DNA from: Thalassoglobus neptunius
Lineage (GTDB): Bacteria; Planctomycetota; Planctomycetia; Planctomycetales; Planctomycetaceae
Length of the DNA stretch: 64,000 bases
NCBI RefSeq assembly: GCF_007859735.1
Contig: NZ_SIHI01000006.1
Coordinates: forward strand, 1-64,000
Direction of reading: 5' to 3'
A program made the translations under genes and the position numbers. Shown in pieces: positions 1-10,493 of the stretch. Under the pieces are notes generated by a model that saw only the letters and a program-made list of their open reading frames with translations, searched no databases and was not told the DNA's origin. The first letter of the stretch is position 1, and the number at the start of each line of letters is the position of its first letter.

Positions 1-1
1 G

Positions 2-3000
2 AATCATTTCGATCATCTCCCACTGAAGGTCAGTCAGGTCACTTGGGTACGCTTTTCGAATCGCCTCGGACACCGTGCACTCCTTTGCGTTGATGAACCG
101 CAAAGTGTGAACAAAACCAGACTTTCACAAAACCTCAGTTTCCGGATAGCCTCTCAGTCCGGGAAAGCGTATTTGAGACGCGTGCTTCCTTATCGGGCTT
201 ATTCCGGAGAGTGCGAGGGGATTGTTGTCACCTTTATCGATGTGACGCAGCTTCGTGAGAGTCAGGAACTCTTCCAACTGCTGGTGGATGCTTCCGCACA
301 GATTGTGTGGGTCACCGATGCAAGTGGAATCGTGACGGAAGATTCTCCGAGTTGGCGAGCCTTCACCGGGCAGACGTATGAAGAATGGATTGGCGATGGA
401 TGGCAAGCTGCGATTCATCCCCACGATCTCCCCGGTTTGCTCGAACATTGGCAGGCCGCTGTCTCGACCGGCGAACAGATGCATCACGAATATCGTCTCA
501 GACATCATCAGGGGGGATATCGTTGGACGCAGGTGCGGGCAGTCGCTCAACGATGTGTCGATGGTTCGGTTCACCGTTGGGTTGGAATGAACATCGATAT
601 CGATGATCGCAAACGAGCCGAGAAGGAATTAGAGAAGGCGAAGATTCGACTCGATTTGTCATTCGAGGCAAGCGAGATGGCTCCGTGGAGTTGGGACATC
701 CCCACCGGCGAAGTTGTTTCGAATGAAAACCTCAACAGGTTGTTCGGCTTCGCGCCCACGCAGTCCATCACGACAAAAGAGTTTTTCGAACGTATTGATG
801 AAGCGGACCGAGAACGTGTCCTTGCTTCGGTGGAACGCTCGGTCGAAGGGGGCGACGTTTTCGAAGAAGAGTACGCCGTCAACCGAGTCGACGGTCAGCG
901 GCGATGGATGCGTGCTCGTGGGCAGACTCAGAAGAACTCCGAAGGAGAAGTTGAGGGATTCTTCGGAGTGGTCTCGGACATCACCGAACGTCGGGAACGA
1001 GAGCAGGACCTCGTCGATCGAGAAGCACATCTCCGACGGGTTATCAACAATCAACTTGGCTTGGTGGGAGTGATCGACTGCAACGGGAATCTCGTCGAAG
1101 TTGATGATCGTTCGCTCGAAATTGCGCGAACGACGCGTAAAGAAGTGATCGGGAAACATTTCGCAGATGCTCCATGGTGGAGTTACGATCCGAACGTCGC
1201 TCGCCAGATGCGAGAAGCGATGCAGAGAGCGTTCGACGGAGAGGTCGTCCGGTTTGATGTCTCGTTATTCGCTCATGGCGATGAAGGGGTGATGATCGAT
1301 TTCATGATTGCTCCCATCATGAATTCCGCGGGGGAAGTGGAATATCTCATTCCCTCCGGTGTCGATATTCGCGACAGATACCGAGCAGAACAGCGGCTTG
1401 TCGAAAACGAACGCAGAGTCTCGATGGCACTGCAAGCTGGGGAGATGGCTGCCTGGGAATGGACTCCGGAAAAGAGCTTCTGGGAGCCAAAGTTATTCGA
1501 ACTGCTCGGTCTTTCCCCCGATTCTACTCCGTCGCCGGAATTATTCTTTTCAGTCGTCCATCCTGAAGACCTTCCGTTGCTTCAACAACATTGGTTGGAA
1601 GCCATCGAAGGGACGCGCGACTACGAAATTCAGTTTCGAATCGTCCGGCCGAATGGGCTCGTGCGGTGGATTTCTGCTGTCGGAATCATCACTCGGGATG
1701 ATGATGGAAAAGTGACGGCAATTCATGGACTCAACTGGGATATTACCGACCAGAAAGAGTACGAAATTCGGCTCGAAGCCAGTGAAGAGCGATTGCGTCT
1801 TGCCTTGAGCGCGGCAGAACTCAGTCTCTGGCAATGGGATGTCGATACCGACTTGTGGTTCTGGTTCGACGATCGCTTTGAAGATGATGAGTTAGCGACA
1901 TCAGTTCCACTTGGAAGTCTCGCAGACTTTCTGGAGCGCATTCACGCGGATGATCGAGCAGAAGTGGAAGCATCGATTCGCAGCGCTCTGGAGAATTCAG
2001 AACCGTTTCGATCTGAGTACCGAGTTTACAGCGACGGGGAATTTCGCTGGGTGCTCTCGCTCGCCCATCTCAGTCTTGAAGACGAAATGTCACCGCTTCA
2101 GATGGTCGGAGTGGAAGTTGATATCACGGAGAGAAAAAACTCCGAGTTGATTTTGAAACTGAACGAAGAACGATTGCGTCTCGCGGGAGAAGCTTCGGGA
2201 TTTGGATCGTTTCACCTTGATGTTCTCAAACGGGAAACTCATTGGTCGTCGGAAGTTCGCCGCATCCTCGGTTACGGAGATACGGAAATTCTGAGCGATT
2301 CGTTCGATGATGTTCCGCAGTTTATTCATCCGGAAGATCGAGAGGCTTACGCTGCCGCCATTCATCAGGCGCTGACTGATTCCCGGCATCCGCGCGGGGA
2401 TCTTGAACATCGTGTGATTCGTCCGGACGGTGACGTTCGATATGTCCGAACGAACTGGCTCAGCATGTGGAACGAATCCGTTGACGGGCCAAAGGTTGAG
2501 CAAGTCATTGGCACCATGCTGGACATTACTCGTCAGCGAGACAATGAACGTAAGCTCGAACTTGCGCGGCAACAGGCGGAAGTGGCCAATGAATCCAAGA
2601 GTGCTTTTGTTGCCAACATGAGCCACGAAATTCGCACTCCGATGACGTCCATTCTCGGATACGCCGAACTGATTCAAAGTCGAATCACCGATCCCGAAGC
2701 TCGTGAGTATCTGCAAACAATTCGCCGGAACGGTGACTATCTCCTCGAAATCATCAACGACATCCTCGATCTTTCGAAAATTGAGGCAGGAAAACTCAAG
2801 TCGATTCAGAGAAATTCGATCCCTCCCGGATCGTGGAAGACGTGCGGAGCATCATGGAAGTGCGTGCTTCGGAGAAAGATCTGACACTGGAAGTTGTCTA
2901 CGAAACGCCCATCCCGGCGAGAATCTTCAGTGATCCCAAACGGCTCAAACAGATTCTTGTGAACCTTGTTGGGAATGCGATTAAGTTTACGCATGAGGGG

Positions 3001-3750
3001 CAAGTCACACTGACCGTCCGGTCTGTGGAGGCGACCTCTCTCGAATTCGCAATCGCTGACACGGGAATTGGAATCGGGGCTGAGCAACAACAGCGTCTCT
3101 TCAAACCGTTCTCTCAAGGAGATGCTTCGGTCACGCGACACTTTGGAGGGACTGGTCTCGGATTGGCGATCAGTCTGCGACTGACCGAAATGCTCGCGGG
3201 AACGGTGAGTGTTGAGAGTGAACTCGGAGAAGGGAGTGTGTTCACGCTTCGAATTCCGGTTGGCGACATCGGTGACGTCGAGTTCGTCGAACCGGGAAGT
3301 CCACAGGGATTCGAGAAAGATTCTCCGGCCGCGATTCCTGTCGAAGAGATTCAACTCGATGGTCGTGTGCTTGTTGTTGATGATCGCCGAGACGTTCGCT
3401 TTCTGACAAAACACATTCTGACGAAAGCCAAAGCGGCCGTTGATGAGTTGGAAGACGGGCAACAGGCCGTTGATTACATGACGGAACGAGTGAACGTCGG
3501 TGAAGTTCCCAACTTGATCCTTCTCGATATGCAGATGCCGAATCTTGATGGATACGAGACAGCCCGACAGTTAAGAAAAATTGGATACGAAGGGCCGATT
3601 ATCGCGCTCACTGCAGATGCCATGTAGGGAGATATGAATCGGTGCATTGAATCCGGATGCAATGCCTATTTGAGCAAACCGATTCACTCTCGGTCGCTGA
3701 TCGAAATGGTTGATCGGTATATGTCCAATCGACGTTCGCTTGAGAGTTGA
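2..3750 (+). pseudogene. Broken multi-PAS hybrid histidine kinase (5' end outside window)
   Basis: The frame is open back to base 2, so the gene enters from upstream. The first residues end a PAS domain of the kind found in CheB/CheR-PAS kinases (YLRRVLPYR, then VVTFIDVTQL). About six further PAS/PAC units follow, then a HisKA H-box (MSHEIRTP, His codon 2624-2626). Near 2798-2800 the frame shifts: the first frame runs into noise and stops at 2884, while from 2800 the next frame continues with the N, G1 and G2 boxes of the ATPase domain and a receiver domain (Asp codon 3526-3528 in LLDMQMP). A TAG at 3625-3627 interrupts the receiver. The same frame resumes with GCNAYLSKPI, including the conserved Lys, and ends at 3750. 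Two independent lesions suggest a decayed gene, though assembly error is possible for the frameshift. The sensor input is unknown. Confidence 0.85.
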
Positions 3751-4207
3751 GAACTCTTCGCACCGGGGAATTAAGGAGACTTCTGAGCAGGCTTCTGGAT
3801 AGGGCTTTGGGGCCAGAGATTGGTCTTGTCTCGATTCTCTGTTTCTTGATATAGCTTTTCGCGCCGAGTTTGGTCGAATTTCCCTCATGAACAGAATTTC
3901 GGGTCTCCTCTCACGATTTCACAACCGTGCAGTCGAAACTCAGCGGTTCCATAAGACAAAGAGTGCAAGTGCACTTAAATGTCGATGGGTGTGACGAGAA
4001 GCCACTCGAGACGCAGATTGATGAGGGACTTCGAAAGCACATCTCGAGCATCTTCATTTTTGGTTTGCAGTCAAACGCACGAGCGAAAGCAGAATTCTGT
4101 TGAGAGCATGTGCAGAGAAACCATGAAAATGGTCGATGGATAGTATTTCAGAATCTGAGTTTTGATGGAATTCCACGAATTTGACAATCTGACTCGATTG
4201 TATTGCG
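3751..4207. other. Intergenic region without a gene
   Basis: No convincing reading frame is present. It contains the short inverted repeat CTCGAGA (4005-4011) / TCTCGAG (4042-4048) and a candidate diverged copy of the window's dispersed repeat (about 4056-4120). The acyltransferase at 4208 must be transcribed from here. I see no clear promoter hexamers. Confidence 0.6.
4056..4120 (-). repeat. Diverged copy (D) of the dispersed palindromic repeat
   Basis: Read on the minus strand, this stretch aligns with the copies at 28431-28537 and 57215-57321. It shares GCTCGTGCG, then TGA.TGC, and the 10-mer GCAAACCAAA is identical to the 57-kb copy. About 26 of 34 bases match in the best part. The middle of the element, roughly 10-18 bp, appears to be missing. 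It is an old or partial copy; homology is likely but not certain. Confidence 0.5.
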
Positions 4208-6247
4208 ATGGGTGAACTGAAATATCGGCCGGATATTGACGGGCTTCGTGCTCTTGCGGTGGGGCTTGTTGTTCTTTTCCACTGCGGATTCGGGTTCACA
4301 GGTGGGTTTGTCGGCGTTGACGTCTTTTTTGTCATCTCCGGTTTTCTGATCACGGGCATCATCCGCAAACAGCAAGCTGCTGAGAGGTTCAGTCTCGCGG
4401 ACTTCTGGATGCGGCGGATTCGAAGAATCGCTCCGGCCTCAACTGTGATGGTTGTTGTCACTTTGGTGCTGGGCACAATTCTCTTGTTGCCGAATGACCT
4501 GAAATATCTCGCGGACTCCGCCATCTGCCAGCAACTGATGGTTTCGAATTTCTACTTCTGGACGAAAACCGGATACTTCGACGGTCCCTCCGATTTGATG
4601 CCGCTGCTGCACACCTGGTCACTAGCGGTTGAAGAGCAGTTCTACTTGTTCTTCCCACTGATCTTGTTCATGACTCGGCGCTGGCCAGCGAAACGGGTGG
4701 TGAAACTTCTTGGAGGAATCACGTTTGTCTCACTGGCGATCAGTAGCTGGTCAGTCAAAGTGTACCCCTCGTCCGCTTTCTTTCTCTTGCCGGCCCGTGC
4801 CTGGGAGATGTTGCTCGGGGGATTGCTGACCTATGCACCTTCGCCGACCGCTCTCAAACGCTGGCACCTGTCCGGAATCAGCTGGCTTGGATTGCTGGCA
4901 ATTTTTGCCGCTGGGGTTTTCTATGACAGCGCGACTCCGTTTCCCGGAATCGCTGCTCTGATTCCCTGCATCGGGGCATGCCTCGTGATTTATTCCAACA
5001 GCCTGGAAAATACAGGAGTGGGACGAATTCTGTCGCACCGCTTCCTGACGACGATCGGGCTGATGTCCTATTCGCTGTATTTATGGCACTGGCCACTGAT
5101 TGTTTTTCCGAAATACTGGCTCGGAGAAGATCTCTCTGTCGCGATTCGACTGGCCATTCTGGCGGGGAGTTTCCTGCTTGCTTACCTCTCGTGGAAATTT
5201 ATCGAGACGCCATTTCGTTCCGGGAAGCGAACTTCGTTTTCCTGGCGTCCACTTCAGGCGGGCGTGGCGGTCTGTGTGTGTCTTTCAGTCTTCTCCGTGT
5301 GGATCATTTCGACAGAAGGCATGAGGTTTCGATTTACAGAAGAAGCTCTGAAGTTCTGCCAGACGAGAAAGAGAGCCGGGTTGAAGTACTCCCGAAGCCT
5401 CGATGCCGTCCTGAATGAATCGCTGCCCACCGTGGGAGTTACGGATGGGCCGAATGACAAAATTGATTGTGTCCTCTGGGGTGACAGCCACGCGGGAGCA
5501 ATTGTCGAACTCTGTGACCGGCTTGCGACGAAGCATGGTCTCAATTGTGTGGTTGCCACTCATGGCGGCTGGAAGCCACTTCTGGGGACATGGCGACCGT
5601 ACAAGGGAATCGAATCACGAGAGTGGAACGATCGCGTTCTTGAATTCATCGACGATCATGATGTTGAGCATGTGATCCTCGCTGCACGCTGGGCAGATGG
5701 ATCTCGCGATGCGACTGAGGAACTTGAGTCGTTGATGTTCGACGATCTCTGCGATTTCGAGACCCCCGACAAATACGAAGATGTTGTCGAGCGGGGACTC
5801 AAAAGAACCATCGCAAGGCTGGAAGAAACGGGAGCCAAAGTCTGGATCGTGGCTCAGGTTCCTGATCAGGAAGGGCTCGATCCGGAAAAGAAAGTCTTTT
5901 CGTCAGTACTCTTTGATGAGCCATTTCCAACGGGTGTTTCCATGAAGAAACACCATCAGCGGCAGTTCGAAATCAATCAGATCTTTGATGAAATTGATGA
6001 CGATTTCGTCACGATTCTCGACCCGACGCCTTATGCATTCGACGAGGACGGGCGAAGTTTGATCTGTGATGAAGATGGTTTGTTCTATCGCGATAGCCAT
6101 CACATCACACCGTTGGGGGCAGAGAAGTTGGTTTCGAAAGTGCTTGAACCGGTGTTCGAAGAGATCACAAAGTCGACCAACTCCGTTCGCTCAACTCACC
6201 CTGCCGTTCAGACAGCTCTGCAGCCGTCCGATTCGACAACCAATTGA
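4208..6247 (+). CDS. Membrane O-acyltransferase with SGNH domain (OafA/OatA type)
   Basis: This 679-residue protein probably transfers acyl groups, usually acetyl, to a cell-surface glycan. The N-terminus has the acyltransferase-3 signature: YRPDIDGLRALAV, a His in LVVLFHCGFG, and GVDVFFVISGFLITG. About ten membrane segments fill residues 1-360. The soluble C-terminal half carries the SGNH hydrolase marks: GDSH (near 5480) and the distal Asp/His block in YRDSHHITPLGA (near 6090). This two-part architecture is that of O-antigen and peptidoglycan O-acetyltransferases. No glycan-synthesis operon surrounds it, so the acceptor cannot be named. Start: ATG at 4208, directly before the conserved motif. 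Confidence 0.9.
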   Translation: MGELKYRPDIDGLRALAVGLVVLFHCGFGFTGGFVGVDVFFVISGFLITGIIRKQQAAERFSLADFWMRRIRRIAPASTVMVVVTLVLGTILLLPNDLKYLADSAICQQLMVSNFYFWTKTGYFDGPSDLMPLLHTWSLAVEEQFYLFFPLILFMTRRWPAKRVVKLLGGITFVSLAISSWSVKVYPSSAFFLLPARAWEMLLGGLLTYAPSPTALKRWHLSGISWLGLLAIFAAGVFYDSATPFPGIAALIPCIGACLVIYSNSLENTGVGRILSHRFLTTIGLMSYSLYLWHWPLIVFPKYWLGEDLSVAIRLAILAGSFLLAYLSWKFIETPFRSGKRTSFSWRPLQAGVAVCVCLSVFSVWIISTEGMRFRFTEEALKFCQTRKRAGLKYSRSLDAVLNESLPTVGVTDGPNDKIDCVLWGDSHAGAIVELCDRLATKHGLNCVVATHGGWKPLLGTWRPYKGIESREWNDRVLEFIDDHDVEHVILAARWADGSRDATEELESLMFDDLCDFETPDKYEDVVERGLKRTIARLEETGAKVWIVAQVPDQEGLDPEKKVFSSVLFDEPFPTGVSMKKHHQRQFEINQIFDEIDDDFVTILDPTPYAFDEDGRSLICDEDGLFYRDSHHITPLGAEKLVSKVLEPVFEEITKSTNSVRSTHPAVQTALQPSDSTTN

Positions 6248-6464
6248 ACGAGACCAATTTTCTCGTCTCTCTGAACCCGTCTGAACACTGTTCTTTCGTT
6301 CAATGCGGCGTTTGCGTCCGCAAACTCGCGAAGCCGATTTCAATTAGCGGCAGCGACACGCGGCTCCGGAAATGAGCGAACATTGATCACGTATCACTCG
6401 CGTCGATTTCAACCTTCGAGATGAAGATCGGGATGCTGGAGTTCGAACGCGGGAACGTTGTTTC

Positions 6465-8570
6465 TCACTCAACAGGAATGAGTTGGACAGCGTCAACGAT
6501 CACGTGACCATCGGTGTTTTTCGTCCCAATTTGGATTGTGGCCGTGGGTGCGTCGAACTGATATGTCCCCAGCGTGTGAAAGATCGAATCTTTTGCTGGT
6601 TGTTTTCGTTGATTGACAAGCACGGTTTCTTGTCCATCCGTCGTCTTGATTGTGACCGGGACATTGGTCGCCCGGTTGGAATGGGGTGTGTAGCTGACAG
6701 CGACGGCGTATTTTCCTGAATCCTTAATCGGGACATCAAAGGTGATCTCTCTGTCGCGATCCTTTTGGTTTCCATCGTGCAGGTAATTGTTCCCGAGGAA
6801 GCCGGTTGTTGACGCGCTGATCACCCATCCATTGGGAATGCCAGCTTCTTCAATGTCGACAACAATTCCCGCGAAGTCTTTCTTGTTGAATCGTTTGAAG
6901 TTGCCGGTCCTGGGGCTGTCGTATTCAAGAACCTGCCCGTCATCGAGGAGTCTCCGAGAGAGTGTCGAGTACGGAACATCCTGAACGGCAAGGTCGTCTT
7001 GAATGGCCAGCATCCCCGCTGTGGCTGCGGATTGGCCAAGGATCATGAAGACCGGTTCCATTCGAATCGAACCGAATGCGATGTGCGAACTACTCACACA
7101 AACCGGAACGAGAAGATTCGTGCACTGTGCCTTTTTCGGAACCAGCGATCTGTAGGAAATCTGATACGGCGGCGTTCTGACTCCAAGGTCACCTTCGTTT
7201 TGAACGAAGCCTTCGTCGGTGACGTATCGTTGCACGTTGTGGGAGTCGAGGGTGTATGAGCCCATTCCGACCGGGTCGATCGTTTCTTTCGTTCCGAAAC
7301 AGTTGTGTTCGGTCATCACGTATTCGCCGATCAGTCGACGTGCTTCGCGAACATAAATCTGATGCGGCCAGTTTCCGTTGTCAGTGAACTCATCCTTGGC
7401 GAGACCCCATTTCGACATCTTCGTTCGAACGTCTTCGGGGACGCGCGGATCGTTGGCGACGAAGTACATCAGCCCCTTCTGATACTGTTCGTGTTCGCGA
7501 AGAATTTCTTTCCGGCGTTCGTAGGTCGCTTCGGGGTAATCGTAGTTGTATCCGATGTTGTCGGTGCTGAAGGGACCGTGATTGTTCGTGTCAGTTTTGT
7601 AGTTCGGGATGGGGTCGAACTTGTTGAATCCTTCTCTCCAGCCGGTTTCGAAGACTCGCAAGAGAAGCTCGTACTGGGCTGGGTCGTATCCATCAGGTTT
7701 CGGAAACGGGACTCGGTTTTCATCGTGGTTCGTGAGGCACATTCGGTAACAGTACGCTTGCACGCGATGGTCACCTTCGCCTTTTTTTTCGGGCGGTTCG
7801 GAGCTGATGCGAGGGAGCAGGCCGCTGCCTGGATCGCCAGGAACGACGTACGGGTCGACCGGATCGCGGAACCAGTGACCGTGATGGAAGACGCCGACTT
7901 GAATTCCGTTCCACTGTTCTCCGTAGGTGTCGTTCGATTCACGACCAACGTGGTAATCGACACCCGCAGCTGCGAGCAAATCGCCTTCGTATGTTGCGTC
8001 AATAAACATGCGGCCGGAGTATGTTTTTCCGCTGAGCGTGCGGATCGACTGAATCTTTCCGTCAACGACCGTCACGCCATCTTCCCGGTCAAGCCATTCA
8101 TCTCGGATGACCGGGATGTCATAGTCATTCACGAAATCGTCGAAGACTTCTTCCGCGATGTGCGGTTCGAAAATCCACATCGTCCGCTGCGCACCGTCAA
8201 TCGCAGCAGTTCCCTGTCCTTGATTCCCGTAGGATTCGCGAGGCTGCCACTTCCAGTTGTCCGGTTCCTGATACTTCTTCCAGACGCGATGGTAAAATTC
8301 TCGAGCGAGTCCTCCGATGACAGCTTTGTTGCCGGTATCTGTCCAGCCGAGCCCTCCCGAACTCAATCCTCCCAGGTGGATATCAGGGGAAACGACGACA
8401 ACGGACCCGCCCATTTTCTTGACCTGTACGGCCGAAGTGATCGCAGCAGACGTTCCGCCATACACTACGACGTCGTAGTCGTCTGAATAGACATGAGAGG
8501 CAGTCAGAAGATTCGCCAGAAAAAAAGAGGCGGTCAACATCAGGGAACTGGATACAATCCGGTCAGTCAT
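6465..8570 (-). CDS. Secreted FAD-dependent oxidoreductase with Golvesin-like C-terminal domain
   Basis: The 701-residue product starts with a signal peptide (hydrophobic run LMLTASFFLANLLTASHVYS). A Rossmann FAD-binding motif follows (VVVYGGTSAAITSAVQ, then GGSVVVVSPD and LGGLSSGGLGWTD), as in the FAD_oxidored family common in planctomycetes. GRMFIDATYEGDLLAAAGV is the usual second FAD contact. Residues about 570-700 form a beta-rich module matching the Golvesin/xanthan-lyase C-terminal type (from GIPNGWVIS to HVIVDAVQLIPV), probably a glycan-binding or structural part. The substrate is unknown; relatives are often annotated as xanthan lyase or sugar-oxidising enzymes. The gene is transcribed alone, converging on the acyltransferase. 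Start: ATG, preceded by GAGAG on the minus strand. Confidence 0.88.
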   Translation of the reverse strand: MTDRIVSSSLMLTASFFLANLLTASHVYSDDYDVVVYGGTSAAITSAVQVKKMGGSVVVVSPDIHLGGLSSGGLGWTDTGNKAVIGGLAREFYHRVWKKYQEPDNWKWQPRESYGNQGQGTAAIDGAQRTMWIFEPHIAEEVFDDFVNDYDIPVIRDEWLDREDGVTVVDGKIQSIRTLSGKTYSGRMFIDATYEGDLLAAAGVDYHVGRESNDTYGEQWNGIQVGVFHHGHWFRDPVDPYVVPGDPGSGLLPRISSEPPEKKGEGDHRVQAYCYRMCLTNHDENRVPFPKPDGYDPAQYELLLRVFETGWREGFNKFDPIPNYKTDTNNHGPFSTDNIGYNYDYPEATYERRKEILREHEQYQKGLMYFVANDPRVPEDVRTKMSKWGLAKDEFTDNGNWPHQIYVREARRLIGEYVMTEHNCFGTKETIDPVGMGSYTLDSHNVQRYVTDEGFVQNEGDLGVRTPPYQISYRSLVPKKAQCTNLLVPVCVSSSHIAFGSIRMEPVFMILGQSAATAGMLAIQDDLAVQDVPYSTLSRRLLDDGQVLEYDSPRTGNFKRFNKKDFAGIVVDIEEAGIPNGWVISASTTGFLGNNYLHDGNQKDRDREITFDVPIKDSGKYAVAVSYTPHSNRATNVPVTIKTTDGQETVLVNQRKQPAKDSIFHTLGTYQFDAPTATIQIGTKNTDGHVIVDAVQLIPVE

Positions 8571-8806
8571 TCCATGATCTCTCTAAGAACTCATCGATTC
8601 GATCGGCACAATCTCTAAAGTTGATGCAAATCGTGATGAAAGTGGTAGGTTTTTCGGAGTTACGTAAGTGTTGTCGATCTGTATCGCGACAATATCCTAG
8701 AAGTTCCTTGGTTGAGTCGAAAGGGTCACAGAGATCGCTTCTGATCGTGTGACAAGGAACGGGTTTCCCGTTTCGAAAACACTCCAGTCTCTAAACGTCT
8801 GCGTAA

Positions 8807-9541
8807 ATGACGATGGTTGAACCCTCACAAAAACATTCGATGCAACGATCAGTTTTCTCTGGTCTCTTGAAGAAGCTGTGTCGGGTTCCTGGCCTCCGTC
8901 GCTGGAGCGTCGAGAAGGCCACGAAGCTCGAAGGTGGTCCGTATTTTTCGATCACCGCGCGAGAAATAATGCGTGACGTCTATGGTGTTGAGATTGGGGA
9001 CTATTCCTACGGGGACTGTTTCGTCACAAATCAATTCCCTCCGGGAACTGTCATCGGGCGATATGTTTCCATCGCGGCGGGTGTGAAGATCTTCAAGAGA
9101 AATCACCCTGTCGATCGGGTTCCGATGCACCCGTTCTATTACAACTCGAAGTTGGGATTCCTCGAAGAAGACACGATTCCATCCGGAAATCTATGGATCG
9201 GACATGACTCGTGGATTGGCTCAGGAGTCACAATTGTCGGGAACTGTAATCGAGTCGGAATTGGTTCCATTCTGGCGGCAGGAGCTGTCGTGACGAAAGA
9301 TGTTCCGGATTTCGCCGTTGTCGGGGGAAATCCCGCGAAGGTGATCCGCTATCGGTTTTCCGAAGAGACCATTCAATCGCTATTGGCTGGTAAGTGGTGG
9401 GAGAAAAGCTGCGATGAAGTCGCTGCAGAAATGCCCCGCATTCTTCAACCGGTCGAAGCGGAGGATCTCTCCACGCATCCGTTTATGGGACAATCTCAAC
9501 GGGAAGCTGTCCTTCGGGAAGCGACCTCCGTTGAATCTTGA
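8807..9541 (+). CDS. Left-handed beta-helix acetyltransferase (CatB/hexapeptide family)
   Basis: The 244-residue protein has the hexapeptide-repeat pattern of xenobiotic/chloramphenicol acetyltransferase-like enzymes: VEIGDYSYGD, GTVIGRYVSIAAGVKI, NLWIGHDSWIGSGVTIVG, GIGSILAAGAVVTKDVPDFAVVGGNPAKVIR. FKRNHPVDRVPMHPFYY matches the loop carrying the catalytic His. It would use acetyl-CoA to acetylate a sugar or other hydroxyl in the cytoplasm. The C-terminal tail (WWEKSCDEVAAEMP) is typical. There is no good Shine-Dalgarno before the ATG. Neighbours give no direct substrate clue; a role in surface polysaccharide is plausible given the acyltransferase nearby. Confidence 0.88.
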   Translation: MTMVEPSQKHSMQRSVFSGLLKKLCRVPGLRRWSVEKATKLEGGPYFSITAREIMRDVYGVEIGDYSYGDCFVTNQFPPGTVIGRYVSIAAGVKIFKRNHPVDRVPMHPFYYNSKLGFLEEDTIPSGNLWIGHDSWIGSGVTIVGNCNRVGIGSILAAGAVVTKDVPDFAVVGGNPAKVIRYRFSEETIQSLLAGKWWEKSCDEVAAEMPRILQPVEAEDLSTHPFMGQSQREAVLREATSVES

Positions 9542-9603
9542 CGCTGATGAATCTTGAAGCCGTTGAACCTTCCAACTGCTGAGTTCTTCGCTCAGTCAAC
9601 CGA

Positions 9604-10284
9604 TCAAAGTTCGGCCAGCAACTTGTGCGTCAGTTCGAAGGTGCGCATGGGAAAGTTCTCGGTGGAGTTTGACGTTCGCATTGCGTCGAGGTGTTCGCGC
9701 AGCATCTGAAGGTCGTCGAGCGAATCAACATCGTACCATGGCTCGAGCAGACAAAGAGATTGCTGGGCGTTTCGAATTCTCTCCACCGTTTGAGAGAGAA
9801 CGGACGGCTCGCTCCAGGAAATGTCATTGAACATTTCCGGACATCGGGTCCGCTGGCCAACAAGGTAATATCCGCCGTCACAAGCTGGGCCTAAGACAAT
9901 GTCTGACGTTTCCAGTTGTCGAAACGCTTCTTCGATCAGGCGATTTGGGAGCGACGGGCTGTCCGATCCAATCACGACGACCCGGTTGTCCTGATTGAGG
10001 AAGTCATCGAAGACTTGAATTAATCGCTCTCCGAGCGTGGCTTCAGGTTGTTCCCACAGAAGATCGTCTTCGTTTGCGTGCTCCACGAAGTACTTGCGGG
10101 ATGCCTCAGCGACCGGTGAAAACGCGATCACTCGTTGATCGCTCGTCCGCTGAGTGGACTCCAGAAGATCCAGTTGAAAGGCCTGATAAAGTTCAGCAGC
10201 TTCGTCGAATCCAATCTCCCGGCCGAGTCGCGTTTTGACTTTTCCGGGTTCTGGATGCTTCATGAAGATGGCAAGAATGTTCAT
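9604..10284 (-). CDS. TIGR04282-type glycosyltransferase (DUF2064 family)
   Basis: From the ATG at 10284 the product begins MNILAIFMKHPEPGKVKTRLG, the nucleotide-binding start of the family. VVIGSDSPSLPN and LGPACDGGYYLVG follow, giving a GT-A/nucleotidyltransferase-like fold of about 226 residues, normal for the family. The open frame extends to 10539, but the added 85 residues look non-conserved, so the internal start is preferred. Members are often annotated as arsenosugar-biosynthesis glycosyltransferases. No arsenic genes are nearby, so the true substrate is open. It diverges from murJ. Confidence 0.85.
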   Translation of the reverse strand: MNILAIFMKHPEPGKVKTRLGREIGFDEAAELYQAFQLDLLESTQRTSDQRVIAFSPVAEASRKYFVEHANEDDLLWEQPEATLGERLIQVFDDFLNQDNRVVVIGSDSPSLPNRLIEEAFRQLETSDIVLGPACDGGYYLVGQRTRCPEMFNDISWSEPSVLSQTVERIRNAQQSLCLLEPWYDVDSLDDLQMLREHLDAMRTSNSTENFPMRTFELTHKLLAEL

Positions 10285-10493
10285 ATCGGTCACCCTTTGA
10301 AGGAATCTTGTCGACGGAAACGAATGGATCGTGCTGTGAAAAACAGTGCGTTCACCGATTCCATCCGGATCGAAGAGTGATGCCGCGACAGTTTCGTGGG
10401 CAGGGACGATCCAGTAACTTGCGTGACCATTTTGAACACACTTTCTGAAGAGACTGTGACTTCTGTTATCCCAATACGACGTGTGGAGTATTG

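Noticed and set aside
7305..8486. 393-residue frame on the plus strand
   Set aside because: It is antisense to the FAD oxidoreductase, whose motifs are clear; the plus-strand product has no family features.
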